Positions 31,972 through 41,304 of a stretch of 64,000 nt of DNA are shown piece by piece (within the stretch, counting starts at the first letter, position 1; each line of letters starts with the position of its first letter). The notes beneath the pieces are model-generated. The model did no database searches, was not told the origin of the DNA, and saw nothing but the letters and a program-made list of their open reading frames with translations. Origin of the DNA: Paraclostridium hominis (lineage in GTDB: Bacteria > Bacillota > Clostridia > Peptostreptococcales > Peptostreptococcaceae); NCBI RefSeq assembly GCF_014306135.1, contig NZ_JACRWD010000001.1, positions 1,554,965 to 1,618,964 on the forward strand, given 5' to 3'. A program made the translations under genes and the position numbers.

Positions 31972-33273
31972 ATGCATAGCTTAACACAACTATTAAATGA
32001 TTATGGATATATTATTATTTTTATAGCATTATACTTAGAATTGATGGCACTTCCTCTGCCAGGAGAATTACTAATGAGTTACTGTGGGTTTTTAGCTTTT
32101 CAAGGAAAATTAAACTATCTAACAAGCATATTATTTGCAAGTGTTGGAACAATATGTGGGATTACTACTTCATATTTAATAGGAAAGTTTTTAGATATAG
32201 AGATTGTAACTAAATATGGAAAATACGTTCATATACACTCAAAACATATTAAAAAAGCAACTACTTGGTTTGATAAGTATGGCAATAAATTATTAATAAT
32301 TGCTTTTTTCATACCTGGTCTTAGACACATTACAGGTTATGTATCTGGAATAACAAACTTAAAATATAAAAAATTTGCATTACATGCATATTTAGGAGCT
32401 TTAATTTGGACTTTTACATTTATATCTCTAGGTAAAGCTTTGGGTCATAACTATAAGTTGCTTCATACATACGCATCAAAATATCTAGTTTTAGGAGTAA
32501 TCATTATAGGGATTATAGTTACTATTATATATTTATATAAAAAATACAATATAAATATAAGTGAATTTATCTATAAGAAAATAAGTAGTATTTTCATACT
32601 TTATAATTCTCTTGGTAAATTAAAATTGATATTAATTCTTTTAGCCATTGGATATACATACCTTCTTGTAAAAGGATTTGAACTAATAAACAATTTTATG
32701 AACCATAAACTAGGTTTATTTGATAAAGTTACAAAAATAATTATTAAAGCTATTTTTTCAAAGGAAATAATTAAAAATATAGATATATTTAGATTTATTT
32801 CTTTTATATACATAGGTATTTTTACAATAGTAGTTTTAATAGCTTGGATATTATTTAAGAGAGAAAATAAGTATAAAAACATGGGTTTTGTGCTTATAAC
32901 TGTATTAGGTGGCACAGTTATAATAGAGTTAATAAATAAAACTTTTGAATTTAATAATTTACACGTTACAATCCGTGAGTTTATTAAGTATAGTTTCCCT
33001 AGTGAAGATATTTTTTTTATATCAACATTAGTTGGAACAATATTATACTTTATAATTAAATACAACAAAAGATTAATTATTAAAAATATATCTGTATTTA
33101 TTTCTATATTAATTTGTTTAGCTATGGGAATATTTGATATTTCTTTAAACATCCAAAATCCAAGTGGTGTAATAGCTGGTTATTTATTTGCAACACTATG
33201 GGTGATATTTAATATAGTTGTTTTACAGCTATCTATTGAAATTCCAAAAATAGAATCTATGAAAAGTATGTGA
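31972..33273 (+). CDS. DedA-family membrane protein fused to a degenerate PAP2 domain
   Basis: 433 residues. The first 190 are a DedA/SNARE-associated domain (ELMALPLPGELLMSYCGFLA, IAFFIPGLRHITGYVSGI). The rest has six or so helices in the order of a PAP2 phosphatase, but the catalytic motifs are lost: PSGH is replaced by PSED and the SR...H-P-S-D motif by FDISLNIQNPSG. DedA proteins flip undecaprenyl phosphate or other lipids, and DedA-PAP2 fusions are known. Here the second domain is probably only structural. AAGGAG precedes the ATG. Confidence 0.75.
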   Translation: MHSLTQLLNDYGYIIIFIALYLELMALPLPGELLMSYCGFLAFQGKLNYLTSILFASVGTICGITTSYLIGKFLDIEIVTKYGKYVHIHSKHIKKATTWFDKYGNKLLIIAFFIPGLRHITGYVSGITNLKYKKFALHAYLGALIWTFTFISLGKALGHNYKLLHTYASKYLVLGVIIIGIIVTIIYLYKKYNINISEFIYKKISSIFILYNSLGKLKLILILLAIGYTYLLVKGFELINNFMNHKLGLFDKVTKIIIKAIFSKEIIKNIDIFRFISFIYIGIFTIVVLIAWILFKRENKYKNMGFVLITVLGGTVIIELINKTFEFNNLHVTIREFIKYSFPSEDIFFISTLVGTILYFIIKYNKRLIIKNISVFISILICLAMGIFDISLNIQNPSGVIAGYLFATLWVIFNIVVLQLSIEIPKIESMKSM

Positions 33274-33318
33274 AAAAGTCAAAGAATTTAGATTTGCTAA
33301 AGAGAAAGTATTAAATAT

Positions 33319-33364
33319 TAAACTAATAAAAAGATGGCTAAATTAGTCATCTTTTTATTAGTTT
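33319..33364. terminator. Bidirectional terminator between convergent genes
   Basis: TAAACTAATAAAAAGATG and CATCTTTTTATTAGTTTA form a long perfect stem. Confidence 0.85.
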
Positions 33365-33398
33365 AATAGTGTATAAATTTAACACTATTTAAAATAAT

Positions 33399-34136
33399 TT
33401 AGTCTAAGATAGCTTCCTTAAGTACTTCACCTATTGATTCATTTATTACTAAAGTATTATTTTTATTAATATTTATATCATCTCTATTTATTACAACAAT
33501 ATTTTTACCTTTGAAGTAATTAATAAATCCAGCAGCAGGATAAACAACTAATGAAGTCCCACCAATTATCAATAAATCAGCACTACTTATAGCCGATACA
33601 GCATTCTTAATAACCTCATCATCTAAAGCTTCTTCGTATAAAACTACATCTGGTTTTACAATAGAACCACATTCTTCACAATGAGGTATAGTTCCCTCTA
33701 AATTAAGCATACCGTCTAAGTCATAAAATTTCCCACAATTTTCACAGTAATTTCTATGAACAGATCCATGTAATTCAAAAACATTTTTACTTCCTGCCAT
33801 TTGATGAAGTCCATCTATGTTTTGAGTAATTGTAGCTTTTAATTTTCCTCTTTTTTCAAGCTCTGCAAGTGCTATGTGTGCATTGTTAGGTTTTGCATCT
33901 TTGTATATAAGCTTTTCTTTATAAAAACTAAAGAATTCCTCAGGGTGCATCACATAAAAAGAATGAGAAACTAATTGCTCAGGTGTAAATCTTTTATTTA
34001 GTTTTTCATTAAATAATCCATTAGAACTTCTAAAGTCTGGAATACCTGATTCTGTAGAAGTTCCTGCTCCTCCGAAGAAAACAATATTGTTACTTTCATC
34101 AATTAGTTTAACTAGTTTTTCTATTTTAGAATTCAT
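33399..34136 (-). CDS. cobB: SIR2-family NAD-dependent protein deacylase
   Basis: 245 residues. Sirtuin landmarks: NAD-binding FFGGAGTSTESGIPDFRS, TQNIDGLHQMAG, the catalytic His in ELHGSVHRNYC, a zinc ribbon CENC...CEEC and PDVVLYEEALD, with a final IIGGTSLVVYPAAG. It removes acetyl or other acyl groups from lysines with NAD+. Length is typical of CobB class U/III. It is transcribed alone. Confidence 0.93.
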   Translation of the reverse strand: MNSKIEKLVKLIDESNNIVFFGGAGTSTESGIPDFRSSNGLFNEKLNKRFTPEQLVSHSFYVMHPEEFFSFYKEKLIYKDAKPNNAHIALAELEKRGKLKATITQNIDGLHQMAGSKNVFELHGSVHRNYCENCGKFYDLDGMLNLEGTIPHCEECGSIVKPDVVLYEEALDDEVIKNAVSAISSADLLIIGGTSLVVYPAAGFINYFKGKNIVVINRDDININKNNTLVINESIGEVLKEAILD

Positions 34137-34475
34137 ATTATCATCTCCAAAATTATTATTTCTATTTTTATATTATCTCATAAATATGCAAAAAATTAAA
34201 TCTAGTTAAAACAGTACATTAAAGTATATATTCTTTAAAAATATCATATTAATATTAAATTTTTATAAAAAAATATGTCGAAAATAGTTAATTAAAGTTA
34301 AGTTTTATAAATATATTAAAAAATAAATTTCAATTAAATTATTCATAATTAAAGGTTTTAAAGTTAATATGAAGAAATATACAAACAACCAATAAATGAA
34401 TCTTTTTAAATAAGCTTTATAACATATCAAAAAGCATCCCAGAGTTAAAATTTAAAATATATGGAGGCTAAATTA
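34137..34475. other. AT-rich divergent intergenic region
   Basis: About 340 bases upstream of both the sirtuin gene (leftward) and the secreted-protein gene (rightward). Only AT-rich sequence and the GGAGG at 34463-34467 were noted; no riboswitch or small gene. Confidence 0.4.
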
Positions 34476-35426
34476 ATGAATTTAAAACTTATAAAAAAAA
34501 CTACTTATAAAAAATTAATATGTACAACTATAGGTGTATTAACAATTGGAGCATTATCCCCTTTTATATATCCAAATGCTACATCCTATGCACTTACAAC
34601 TGAAAGTATATCTTTAAATAATTATAAATTAAGTGAATTTCAAAATACTTTTTTCGATTTAATTGAATTTATGGATAAAAATATATCTATAGAAAAACTA
34701 AGAAGTAAAATTAAAGATTTATCATTAGTAAAAACTGAAGAATTAGACTTTAATAATATGGTTGATATATATGAAAAAAATAATGAACAAATAAAAGTTT
34801 ATTATAATAAACTAAATAAACAAAAATCTTATTATGCTCAAAATATTGAATACAAAATTAATATTAAAAATCCTAGTATAAACTCAATTACATTATCTAA
34901 CTTAAATATTTCCTCTAATAAAAAAGCTGTTTCATTAGAAATTGCTACTGAATATATTAACGATTTAGATAAAATCTCTAAAATACTTAAATTAGACCAA
35001 TCTAATGGTAATGCATATAAAATTTATCTAAATTTACTTAAAGCAATTGAATCTAAAGATAACTTTACAATTAATGATCTAGTTGAATTTAATCCAGATT
35101 TTAAGAAATTAGAAAATCCATACGATAAAGATAGAGCTACATTTGAAATAAAAGTTAATGACTATGAATCTATTACTGTAGTATTTAATAAAGATGAAAA
35201 AATAAATAACATTTATCTAAGTGATAGCAAAAACATAAAAACTGTTCATGACCTTATAACTACAAAAACTAAAGATGCAAAAGATATAGGTTGGGATATT
35301 CAAGATTATTATAAACAAGAGTACAATTTAACTTATGGTAAAACAGGTCATATCATAAATACAGATAGTGAAAATCTTGAAGACATGAAGAAACTATTTA
35401 TAGATTTTTTAAATGAATATAATTAA
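34476..35426 (+). CDS. Secreted protein of unknown function
   Basis: 316 residues from ATG 34476 (GGAGG ends nine bases before). A signal peptide with a basic start and hydrophobic core (LICTTIGVLTIGALSPFIYP) probably ends near ATSYA. The mature protein is Asn/Lys/Ile-rich, mixed alpha/beta, with no cysteines or membrane segment. No domain recognised. A perfect terminator and the second copy of the structured element follow. Confidence 0.65.
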   Translation: MNLKLIKKTTYKKLICTTIGVLTIGALSPFIYPNATSYALTTESISLNNYKLSEFQNTFFDLIEFMDKNISIEKLRSKIKDLSLVKTEELDFNNMVDIYEKNNEQIKVYYNKLNKQKSYYAQNIEYKINIKNPSINSITLSNLNISSNKKAVSLEIATEYINDLDKISKILKLDQSNGNAYKIYLNLLKAIESKDNFTINDLVEFNPDFKKLENPYDKDRATFEIKVNDYESITVVFNKDEKINNIYLSDSKNIKTVHDLITTKTKDAKDIGWDIQDYYKQEYNLTYGKTGHIINTDSENLEDMKKLFIDFLNEYN

Positions 35427-35456
35427 ATTTTTCTAAAAAAATCATTATTAATTATA

Positions 35457-35493
35457 AAGAGGATATCGTATTTCGCGATATCCTCTTTTTTTA
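35457..35493 (+). terminator. Intrinsic terminator
   Basis: AAGAGGATATCG pairs with CGATATCCTCTT; seven T follow. Confidence 0.88.
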
Positions 35494-35516
35494 TTCCAAC
35501 TGGCGAAGGAGTTGTA

Positions 35517-35599
35517 AGTATGATTATAGCAACCTGACGAAACGTTAAAGCCTATGCCCTATCAGGCTTTATAGTGAAGGAAGGTGCTGTAATCATACT
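35517..35599 (+). ncRNA. Structured element, copy 2 of a putative conserved RNA
   Basis: The outer helix (AGTATGATTATAGC with GCTGTAATCATACT, one G-U, then ACCT/AGGT) encloses the same internal loop as copy 1 (GACGAAACGT and AGTGAAGGA) and the same inner stem TAAAGCC/GGCTTTA with a longer terminal loop. The outer helix sequence differs from copy 1 throughout but still pairs, so pairing is conserved rather than sequence. It lies between a terminator and the convergent haem operon. Confidence 0.6.
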
Positions 35600-35612
35600 A
35601 CTACCCAAAGCC

Positions 35613-36074
35613 CTACTTATGACCCATTCCCATAACTTGGTTTAGCTCAAATTCACCATCATTAACTAAAATATCAAAAGCTTGCCCAAAACCTTTAACA
35701 AGTCTTCCTCTTTTTATATCTAACTTAAAAACATCAAAATCTAAATTCTTTAAAACCATCATCATCGAAGATCCGTGAACGTTTTCGAACTCTTCAAAAA
35801 TACTTTCAACATCTTCCTTTAAAATACTTGCTTCACAATTAAAACTTACTCTTTGTCTTGCAAATATAGTTTTACATGCACTTTCATCTTCTATAGCCAT
35901 AACTGAACAATTCTTATTATCAATTAAATTGTAATAATGATTTGCTGCTTTACTTATATAAATATATATTTCTTTATCCTTCATTACAAAAGGAGCATAA
36001 CTTATTTCTGGTTGATTATCTTTACTTAATGAACTTATCATTAAACTCTTTTGTGTATTTAATAACTTTTGCAT
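35613..36074 (-). CDS. HugZ-like haem-utilisation protein (PNPOx fold)
   Basis: 153 residues with the split-barrel flavin/PNPOx fold (LMISSLSKDNQPEISYAPFV, IYIYISKAANHYYNL) and the C-terminal GRLVKGFGQAFDI that marks the HugZ/HutZ family, whose members bind or degrade haem. It ends in NQVMGMGHK; HugZ also uses a C-terminal-loop histidine for haem iron. It is the last gene of the operon, ten bases after the NifK-like gene. The activity is inferred, but the operon supports a haem role. Confidence 0.75.
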   Translation of the reverse strand: MQKLLNTQKSLMISSLSKDNQPEISYAPFVMKDKEIYIYISKAANHYYNLIDNKNCSVMAIEDESACKTIFARQRVSFNCEASILKEDVESIFEEFENVHGSSMMMVLKNLDFDVFKLDIKRGRLVKGFGQAFDILVNDGEFELNQVMGMGHK

Positions 36075-36084
36075 ATTATCTCTC

Positions 36085-37296
36085 CTAAGCTTTTATATTT
36101 AAAATCTTTTCCATAATATATAAACATCCTCTAAAGCCAACAAAAGGAGTATATGGATATATATTTATCTTCTCTAAATTCGGATTACTAACTTGTAAAT
36201 CTAACTTTGAATTATGATTCATATCTATACTAGGTCCATCACCTAAAAGCATTAATAATTCTTTATCTTTTAAATACTTCATTCTCTCTAACTCTGAAGT
36301 ACTTATTAAAATTTCTTCATCTTCACAATTAGTTTTATAAAGGATTTCTTTTCTATCAATATTAAATCCTAATTCACTTAACATATCACTAATTCCTATA
36401 ACTGTGTCATAATCACCAAACACAGCACAGTCTTTAGTTTCTTCATAGAAATAAAACTTTCTTTTTATTCCAAACATATTTTTCTTAACAAAATTTATTT
36501 CTTCATTGTACTTTTCTTCATTTAATTCATATCCATCCATTTGTTTAACAGCTTCTATAAATTTAATAGTATTTTTTAATCCATATATATTCTTATAAAC
36601 ATAAGGAATGTTATACTTTTCTTTCATATACTCAGCAGCTTTTAAAGCTTCTTTTCTAATTACTATATTTAATGATGCTTTTGATGCATTTTCAATTTCT
36701 TCTATACTTGTATTAGCTGTAAAAGTTGTATTTAATTCTTTATCAAATAAACCTTTCATAATTCTTTCTATCTCTTTTGTATCAGATAAATAATTATACT
36801 TATCAATATTAGATCCTAATATATTATATTTATTTATATCCTTAGAATTTTCCTTTACAATTTCACTAACTAACATCTCTAATGCATACTCTACCCCTAC
36901 ATTGTAATCATCTTTTAATCCACCTGTAGTTATTGGTATTAACTTTGCATTTGTTGAATTTTTCAAAGTTTCACATACACTTATTATATCAGCTCCAATA
37001 ATTGATGATATTGATGATGCCATAACAAATATGTATTTAGGTGAAATATTTTCATCAATTTCTACTATTGCTTTTTCAAGTCTTTCATATTTTCCAAAAG
37101 TAACATCACTTTGGTCCATATGAGTAGAATATATTTTTGCTTCATCTTCACCATTTAAACTTCCTATACCTTCTACTGCATAGTGAGTTGTTCCTGCTGG
37201 TCCAAACTCTATAACGCAAGCATCTTTTACAGAAGATAATGTCCAAATTATCCCCATTCTATCATTTGCCACTGGGAAATACTTATACGCTTGCAT
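36085..37296 (-). CDS. Nitrogenase-like component 1, NifK/BchB-like subunit
   Basis: 403 residues of the oxidoreductase/nitrogenase component 1 family. The N-terminus has one candidate cluster ligand, Cys27 (KDACVIEFGPAGTTHY). The position where other family members have cysteine before IIGDD reads ASSISSIIGAD, without cysteine. BchB of protochlorophyllide reductase likewise gives only one ligand. Its start overlaps the NifD-like stop by 14 bases. GGGGAGGGATGATGC precedes the ATG. It probably forms a heterotetramer with the next protein. Confidence 0.8.
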   Translation of the reverse strand: MQAYKYFPVANDRMGIIWTLSSVKDACVIEFGPAGTTHYAVEGIGSLNGEDEAKIYSTHMDQSDVTFGKYERLEKAIVEIDENISPKYIFVMASSISSIIGADIISVCETLKNSTNAKLIPITTGGLKDDYNVGVEYALEMLVSEIVKENSKDINKYNILGSNIDKYNYLSDTKEIERIMKGLFDKELNTTFTANTSIEEIENASKASLNIVIRKEALKAAEYMKEKYNIPYVYKNIYGLKNTIKFIEAVKQMDGYELNEEKYNEEINFVKKNMFGIKRKFYFYEETKDCAVFGDYDTVIGISDMLSELGFNIDRKEILYKTNCEDEEILISTSELERMKYLKDKELLMLLGDGPSIDMNHNSKLDLQVSNPNLEKINIYPYTPFVGFRGCLYIMEKILNIKA

Positions 37297-38572
37297 GCAT
37301 CATCCCTCCCCTATTGTTGTTTTTCATTTCAAATAATTTTATTAAATCTTTCATCATACCTATTGGTAACTCATATCCAATTTTTTGTGCATGTGAATCA
37401 AGAGTTATTTGCATAAGACCTTTTTCTTTAAGTAACATAGGATTTTCATGACCTATATATAAATCAGCTCCTATAGTGTCATATAAATGTCTAAGTGGAG
37501 CAATATTTGCTATTCTACTTATATATGGATTGTATCCTTTTTTAATTAAGTTTTCTTTAAAGACTTTATCTTGTTCATATAATTCTCTAACTTGAACAAA
37601 TAAAGGAATTGCTCCTAAATCACTTAAAAAGTCCACTGTTTCAAAAGACATCATTGGAGTATTTCCATATATTAATTTTTTATCTTTTAAAATTTCACTT
37701 AAACTTAAGAAAAGTTCATCATACATTTTTCTTTCTTCATTTAATTTTTCATTTAAATTTATATCTAATATTTCACCTAATTTTTCATAGTTTTTAAATA
37801 TTATTTCTTTGTTCATGTGCTTATCAAAGTATATATAATCTATATCAAACTTCTTTTTCATATACTCAGCTAAATCTAGTGCTATCATATCAGTTACTAT
37901 ATTTAACTTTGCACTTGAAGCATTTTTAATATCTTCTATATCACACTTAGATGGTATAACAGTATTTATTTTTATGTTGTTATCTTTAAGTATTTTTACA
38001 AGTTCAGTTTTTTCAACTTCTGCTTGTCTATGACCTAATATATTTACACCTTCTTGAGTTTCTGATTTACTCATAGCACTACCTAAAGATTTTAAAGCTC
38101 TAGTCATTCCTGGTATATGAGAATTACATTTAAAATGCTCTGTATTTACTACAAATATTGGTATATCAACTTCTTCACTTAAGCTGTATTCAATTGATGA
38201 ATAATCTTCTCCTATAAGTTCTGGAACACAAGTTGTAACTATCATTATCGCATCTGGATTTTCTATTTCTATAATTTGTTTTATAGCTTTTTCAACTTTT
38301 TTTTGAGCTCCAAACACTACATCTTTTTCTTTAAGTGCTATTGAATATACACTATCATTCCCCTTTTGCCTATGATATGCAAAGTTTTTAGTATAATATG
38401 TGCATTCGCTAGTTCCAACAACTACTAATGGCATATTTTTTATATAACTTGCTGTAAGCGCTACCCCAAATAATGGACAGTGTGTCCCTGGAAATATTGC
38501 ATGTGATAAAGATTTTATATCTTTATCATCATTTATTTCATCTAATTTATTTAAAACGTCTAAACTATACAT
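37283..38572 (-). CDS. Nitrogenase-like component 1, NifD/BchN-like subunit
   Basis: 429 residues. Three cysteines at family positions: Cys32 (FPGTHCPLFG), Cys57 (GTSECTYY) and Cys115 (VTTCVPELIGED). The spacing (25 and 58 residues) is close to that of the three ligand cysteines of BchN (25 and 61), so a single [4Fe-4S] cluster shared with the partner is likely rather than a P-cluster. Ligands for an iron-molybdenum cofactor are not evident and no cofactor-assembly genes are present. The substrate is unknown; the operon suggests a tetrapyrrole. Confidence 0.82.
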   Translation of the reverse strand: MYSLDVLNKLDEINDDKDIKSLSHAIFPGTHCPLFGVALTASYIKNMPLVVVGTSECTYYTKNFAYHRQKGNDSVYSIALKEKDVVFGAQKKVEKAIKQIIEIENPDAIMIVTTCVPELIGEDYSSIEYSLSEEVDIPIFVVNTEHFKCNSHIPGMTRALKSLGSAMSKSETQEGVNILGHRQAEVEKTELVKILKDNNIKINTVIPSKCDIEDIKNASSAKLNIVTDMIALDLAEYMKKKFDIDYIYFDKHMNKEIIFKNYEKLGEILDINLNEKLNEERKMYDELFLSLSEILKDKKLIYGNTPMMSFETVDFLSDLGAIPLFVQVRELYEQDKVFKENLIKKGYNPYISRIANIAPLRHLYDTIGADLYIGHENPMLLKEKGLMQITLDSHAQKIGYELPIGMMKDLIKLFEMKNNNRGGMMHASV

Positions 38573-38586
38573 ATTTATTCCTTTCC

Positions 38587-39372
38587 CTAAGCTATTTTTA
38601 TTGTTTGAATAGGATGTATTCTTGGCTTATTAGAAATTGGATCATTATCTATATCACAATCTATGTTATATACCTTTTTAATAGTTTCTTTATTTATTAT
38701 CTCTTTTGGGCACCCATCAGAAACAATCTCCCCACTTTTCATAATAACTAGCCTATCACTATACTTGCTTGCTTGGTTTAGTTCATGAAGCACCATAACT
38801 ATTGTTATATTAAGCTTTTCATTTATTTCTCTTACTAATTCCATAAGTTCTAATTGATAAGATATATCCAAATAAGTAGTTGGCTCATCTAATAAAAGAA
38901 CATCTGGTTTTTGGCAAAGAGCTTGAGCAATATATGCCCTTTGTCTTTCTCCTCCTGATAATGAACTTATAGGAGTGTTTTTATATCTTGTTAATCCTGT
39001 ATTTTCTATTGCCCAATTAACTAATTCTTCATCTGATTTACTTTTACTTTCATACCATTTTTTATGAGGTATTCTTCCAAAGTAAACTAATTCTTCAACA
39101 GTTAAATCTCCAGGTGCATCATTATGCTGAGATAATAAACACACCTTCTGAGATATAGTTTTACTTTTTAAACTTTTTATATTTTCATTTTGTATATATA
39201 TATCACCACTTATTGGTTTTATCATCCTAGATAAACTTTTAAGTAGTGTAGATTTTCCACATCCATTAGGTCCTATTATAGACACTACTTCACCTTTTTT
39301 AATGCTTAAACTTAAGTTATCAATTATTACTCTTTCTTCATATCCAACTTTTAAATTTTCACAGCTAATCAT
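38587..39372 (-). CDS. Haem/siderophore-type ABC transporter ATPase
   Basis: 261 residues of the FepC/BtuD-type ATPase family. Walker A GPNGCGKST, Q-loop LLSQHN, signature SSLSGGERQRAYIAQAL, Walker B VLLLDEPTTYLD and an H-loop VLHELNQ are all intact. Its start overlaps the permease stop by one base, and the NifD-like gene begins 14 bases after its end. It energises the permease encoded upstream. Confidence 0.9.
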   Translation of the reverse strand: MISCENLKVGYEERVIIDNLSLSIKKGEVVSIIGPNGCGKSTLLKSLSRMIKPISGDIYIQNENIKSLKSKTISQKVCLLSQHNDAPGDLTVEELVYFGRIPHKKWYESKSKSDEELVNWAIENTGLTRYKNTPISSLSGGERQRAYIAQALCQKPDVLLLDEPTTYLDISYQLELMELVREINEKLNITIVMVLHELNQASKYSDRLVIMKSGEIVSDGCPKEIINKETIKKVYNIDCDIDNDPISNKPRIHPIQTIKIA

Positions 39373-40355
39373 TAAAAGTTACCTCTCTTTCTTAATAAAT
39401 ATAAAAAGAATGGTCCTCCAACTATAGACATTATTACACCAACTGGTATTTCTACTGCTCCTCCTATAGTTCTTCCTAGAGTATCTGCAACTAAAAGCAC
39501 CATACTTCCTAAAATAATACTAAAAGGTATAGTAAATTTATGGTCACTTCCCATTATCATTCTTGATATGTGTGGTACTATAAGCCCTACAAAGCTTATC
39601 ACTCCAACTACTGCTGTTGAAGTTGCTGCTAAAAATACTGCAACTACCGATATTAATAATCTAGTTAAGTTAACATTAAATCCTAGGTTTGTAGCTGCAT
39701 CATCACCTAGTTGTAATACATTTGCACTTCTTATAAGAAGTAGTGATACTATAAGTCCTACTATTGAATATATAAATAACATTTCAACATCTGCCCAAGT
39801 TTTAGTAGCCAAACTACCATTTAACCAAAGCATAGCACTTTGGATTCTGTCACTATACATAGTTGATAAATATGAAATTACCCCTCCTAATATAGTGTTT
39901 ATAGCTACCCCTGCTAAAACTATCCTACCTGGTTTTAATCCATTTTTATAAGCCATTAAAAATACCAACATACAAGCTATAGCTCCTCCTATGAAAGCTG
40001 CTATTGGCAATATGTTTGTAAATTGTGGTGCAACTAGTAATATAATAATTGCTGCAACACTAGCTCCAGTGGAAACCCCAGTTATCCCAGGGTCTGCCAA
40101 TGGATTTTTCATAACTGACTGAAGTAAAACTCCACTTACAGCTAAATTAGCTCCAACTAATACAGCCAGTATGTTTCTTGGTAATCTCATTTTATAAACT
40201 ATGGTAGTTACCATTTTATTATCATCATTAATAAGTGCACTAATAATCTCACCAAAACTTAAGTTAACACTACCAACAGTAGTTAGTAAAACTAAAAGGA
40301 TAAGTAGCAATATTAATGATATTCCTATTGTTAAATACTTTTTATTAAGTTTCAT
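39372..40355 (-). CDS. FecCD-family permease of the haem-type ABC transporter
   Basis: 327 residues and about ten membrane helices. Family marks: RLPRNILAVLVGANLAVSGV, PLADPGITGVSTGASVAAII, VAINTILGGVISYL, VGVISFVGLIVPHISRMIMG and a final GRTIGGAVEIPVGVIMSIVG. FecCD/BtuC permeases carry haem, siderophores or cobalamin. It starts two bases after the binding-protein gene. An IsdE-like partner makes haem the best guess. Confidence 0.9.
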   Translation of the reverse strand: MKLNKKYLTIGISLILLLILLVLLTTVGSVNLSFGEIISALINDDNKMVTTIVYKMRLPRNILAVLVGANLAVSGVLLQSVMKNPLADPGITGVSTGASVAAIIILLVAPQFTNILPIAAFIGGAIACMLVFLMAYKNGLKPGRIVLAGVAINTILGGVISYLSTMYSDRIQSAMLWLNGSLATKTWADVEMLFIYSIVGLIVSLLLIRSANVLQLGDDAATNLGFNVNLTRLLISVVAVFLAATSTAVVGVISFVGLIVPHISRMIMGSDHKFTIPFSIILGSMVLLVADTLGRTIGGAVEIPVGVIMSIVGGPFFLYLLRKRGNF

Positions 40356-40357
40356 AA

Positions 40358-41248
40358 TTATTTACCGTAGAATGTTTCTCCAAGAGTTTTTATAGCTTCT
40401 TTAACTTGTAAGTTAGCAGATACATTAAATATACTTGGATCTAAATCTATTACTTTGTTGTTTTTAACAGCATCTAATTCTTTATATGCTGGATTTTTAT
40501 CAAAAGCTGTATCAAAAGCTTTCTTAGTTTGCTCTATTTCTCCATGTGCAAATCTTAATATGTAATCAGGATTTTGTTCTAATATTTGCTCTAAACTAAA
40601 TTGTATATATGGAGATTTCACATTTGTATCTAAATTACTAGTTATATTTTTAGCCCCAACAGTCTTAGCTAAATCCCCTAAGTAAGATGTTTCAGTAGCT
40701 AACATGAAGTTTTCTCCTCCACCAAATATTATCGCTACTGTAGGAGCTTCTCCATTTTTATTTTTAACTGCTTCTTTTTCTACCTCTTTTAATTCATTTA
40801 CAAGTTTTGTAGCTTCTTCTGTTTGATTAATCTCAGCTCCTAATTTTTTTATACTATTTACAAAGTTTGTATATGTACTTGTATCAAAGAAGAACGTATT
40901 TAAATCATACTTTTTCATACTTTCTTCAACTTTTTCCTTAAACATATTATCCATAACGAACACATCTGGCTCTAATGATGCTACTATTTCTAAATCTGGA
41001 CTCATTGCTTGCCCAACCTTTGGCAAATCTTTAAGCTTTTCAGGTAAATCCATTTTAGTTGTAGGAACACCTAAAACATTTGCATCTAATTTATCTAAAA
41101 CTTGAGTTGCTGATACTGTTGCCGAAACAACACTAACTTTTTTATTATCTTTACTACTTTCTTTATCTTGACCTGTACTTGATGCTTGGCATCCTGTTAA
41201 AAATAATGCTGATACCATAAAAACTGATGCTAACTTTCTAAATTTCAT
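40358..41248 (-). CDS. isdE: IsdE-like haem-binding lipoprotein
   Basis: 296 residues with a lipobox LFLTGC (Cys20). It follows Staphylococcus aureus IsdE along its length: VLDKLDANVLGVPTT, KDLPKVGQAMSPDLE, SYLGDLAKTVGAKNI. Both haem-iron ligands of IsdE appear conserved: Met82 in GQAMSP (Met78) and His235 in LRFAHGE (His229). It should deliver haem to the FecCD permease. ACGGAGGGGAA precedes the ATG. This gene is the main reason to see the operon as a haem system. Confidence 0.82.
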   Translation of the reverse strand: MKFRKLASVFMVSALFLTGCQASSTGQDKESSKDNKKVSVVSATVSATQVLDKLDANVLGVPTTKMDLPEKLKDLPKVGQAMSPDLEIVASLEPDVFVMDNMFKEKVEESMKKYDLNTFFFDTSTYTNFVNSIKKLGAEINQTEEATKLVNELKEVEKEAVKNKNGEAPTVAIIFGGGENFMLATETSYLGDLAKTVGAKNITSNLDTNVKSPYIQFSLEQILEQNPDYILRFAHGEIEQTKKAFDTAFDKNPAYKELDAVKNNKVIDLDPSIFNVSANLQVKEAIKTLGETFYGK

Positions 41249-41304
41249 AATATTTCCCCTCCGTAATTACTTTGTTTTATTTTATTTGTTTTATTTATTT
41301 GTTT

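Noticed and set aside
38473..38751. Plus-strand ORFs within the nitrogenase-like/ABC genes
   Set aside because: They are shadows of well-supported minus-strand genes.
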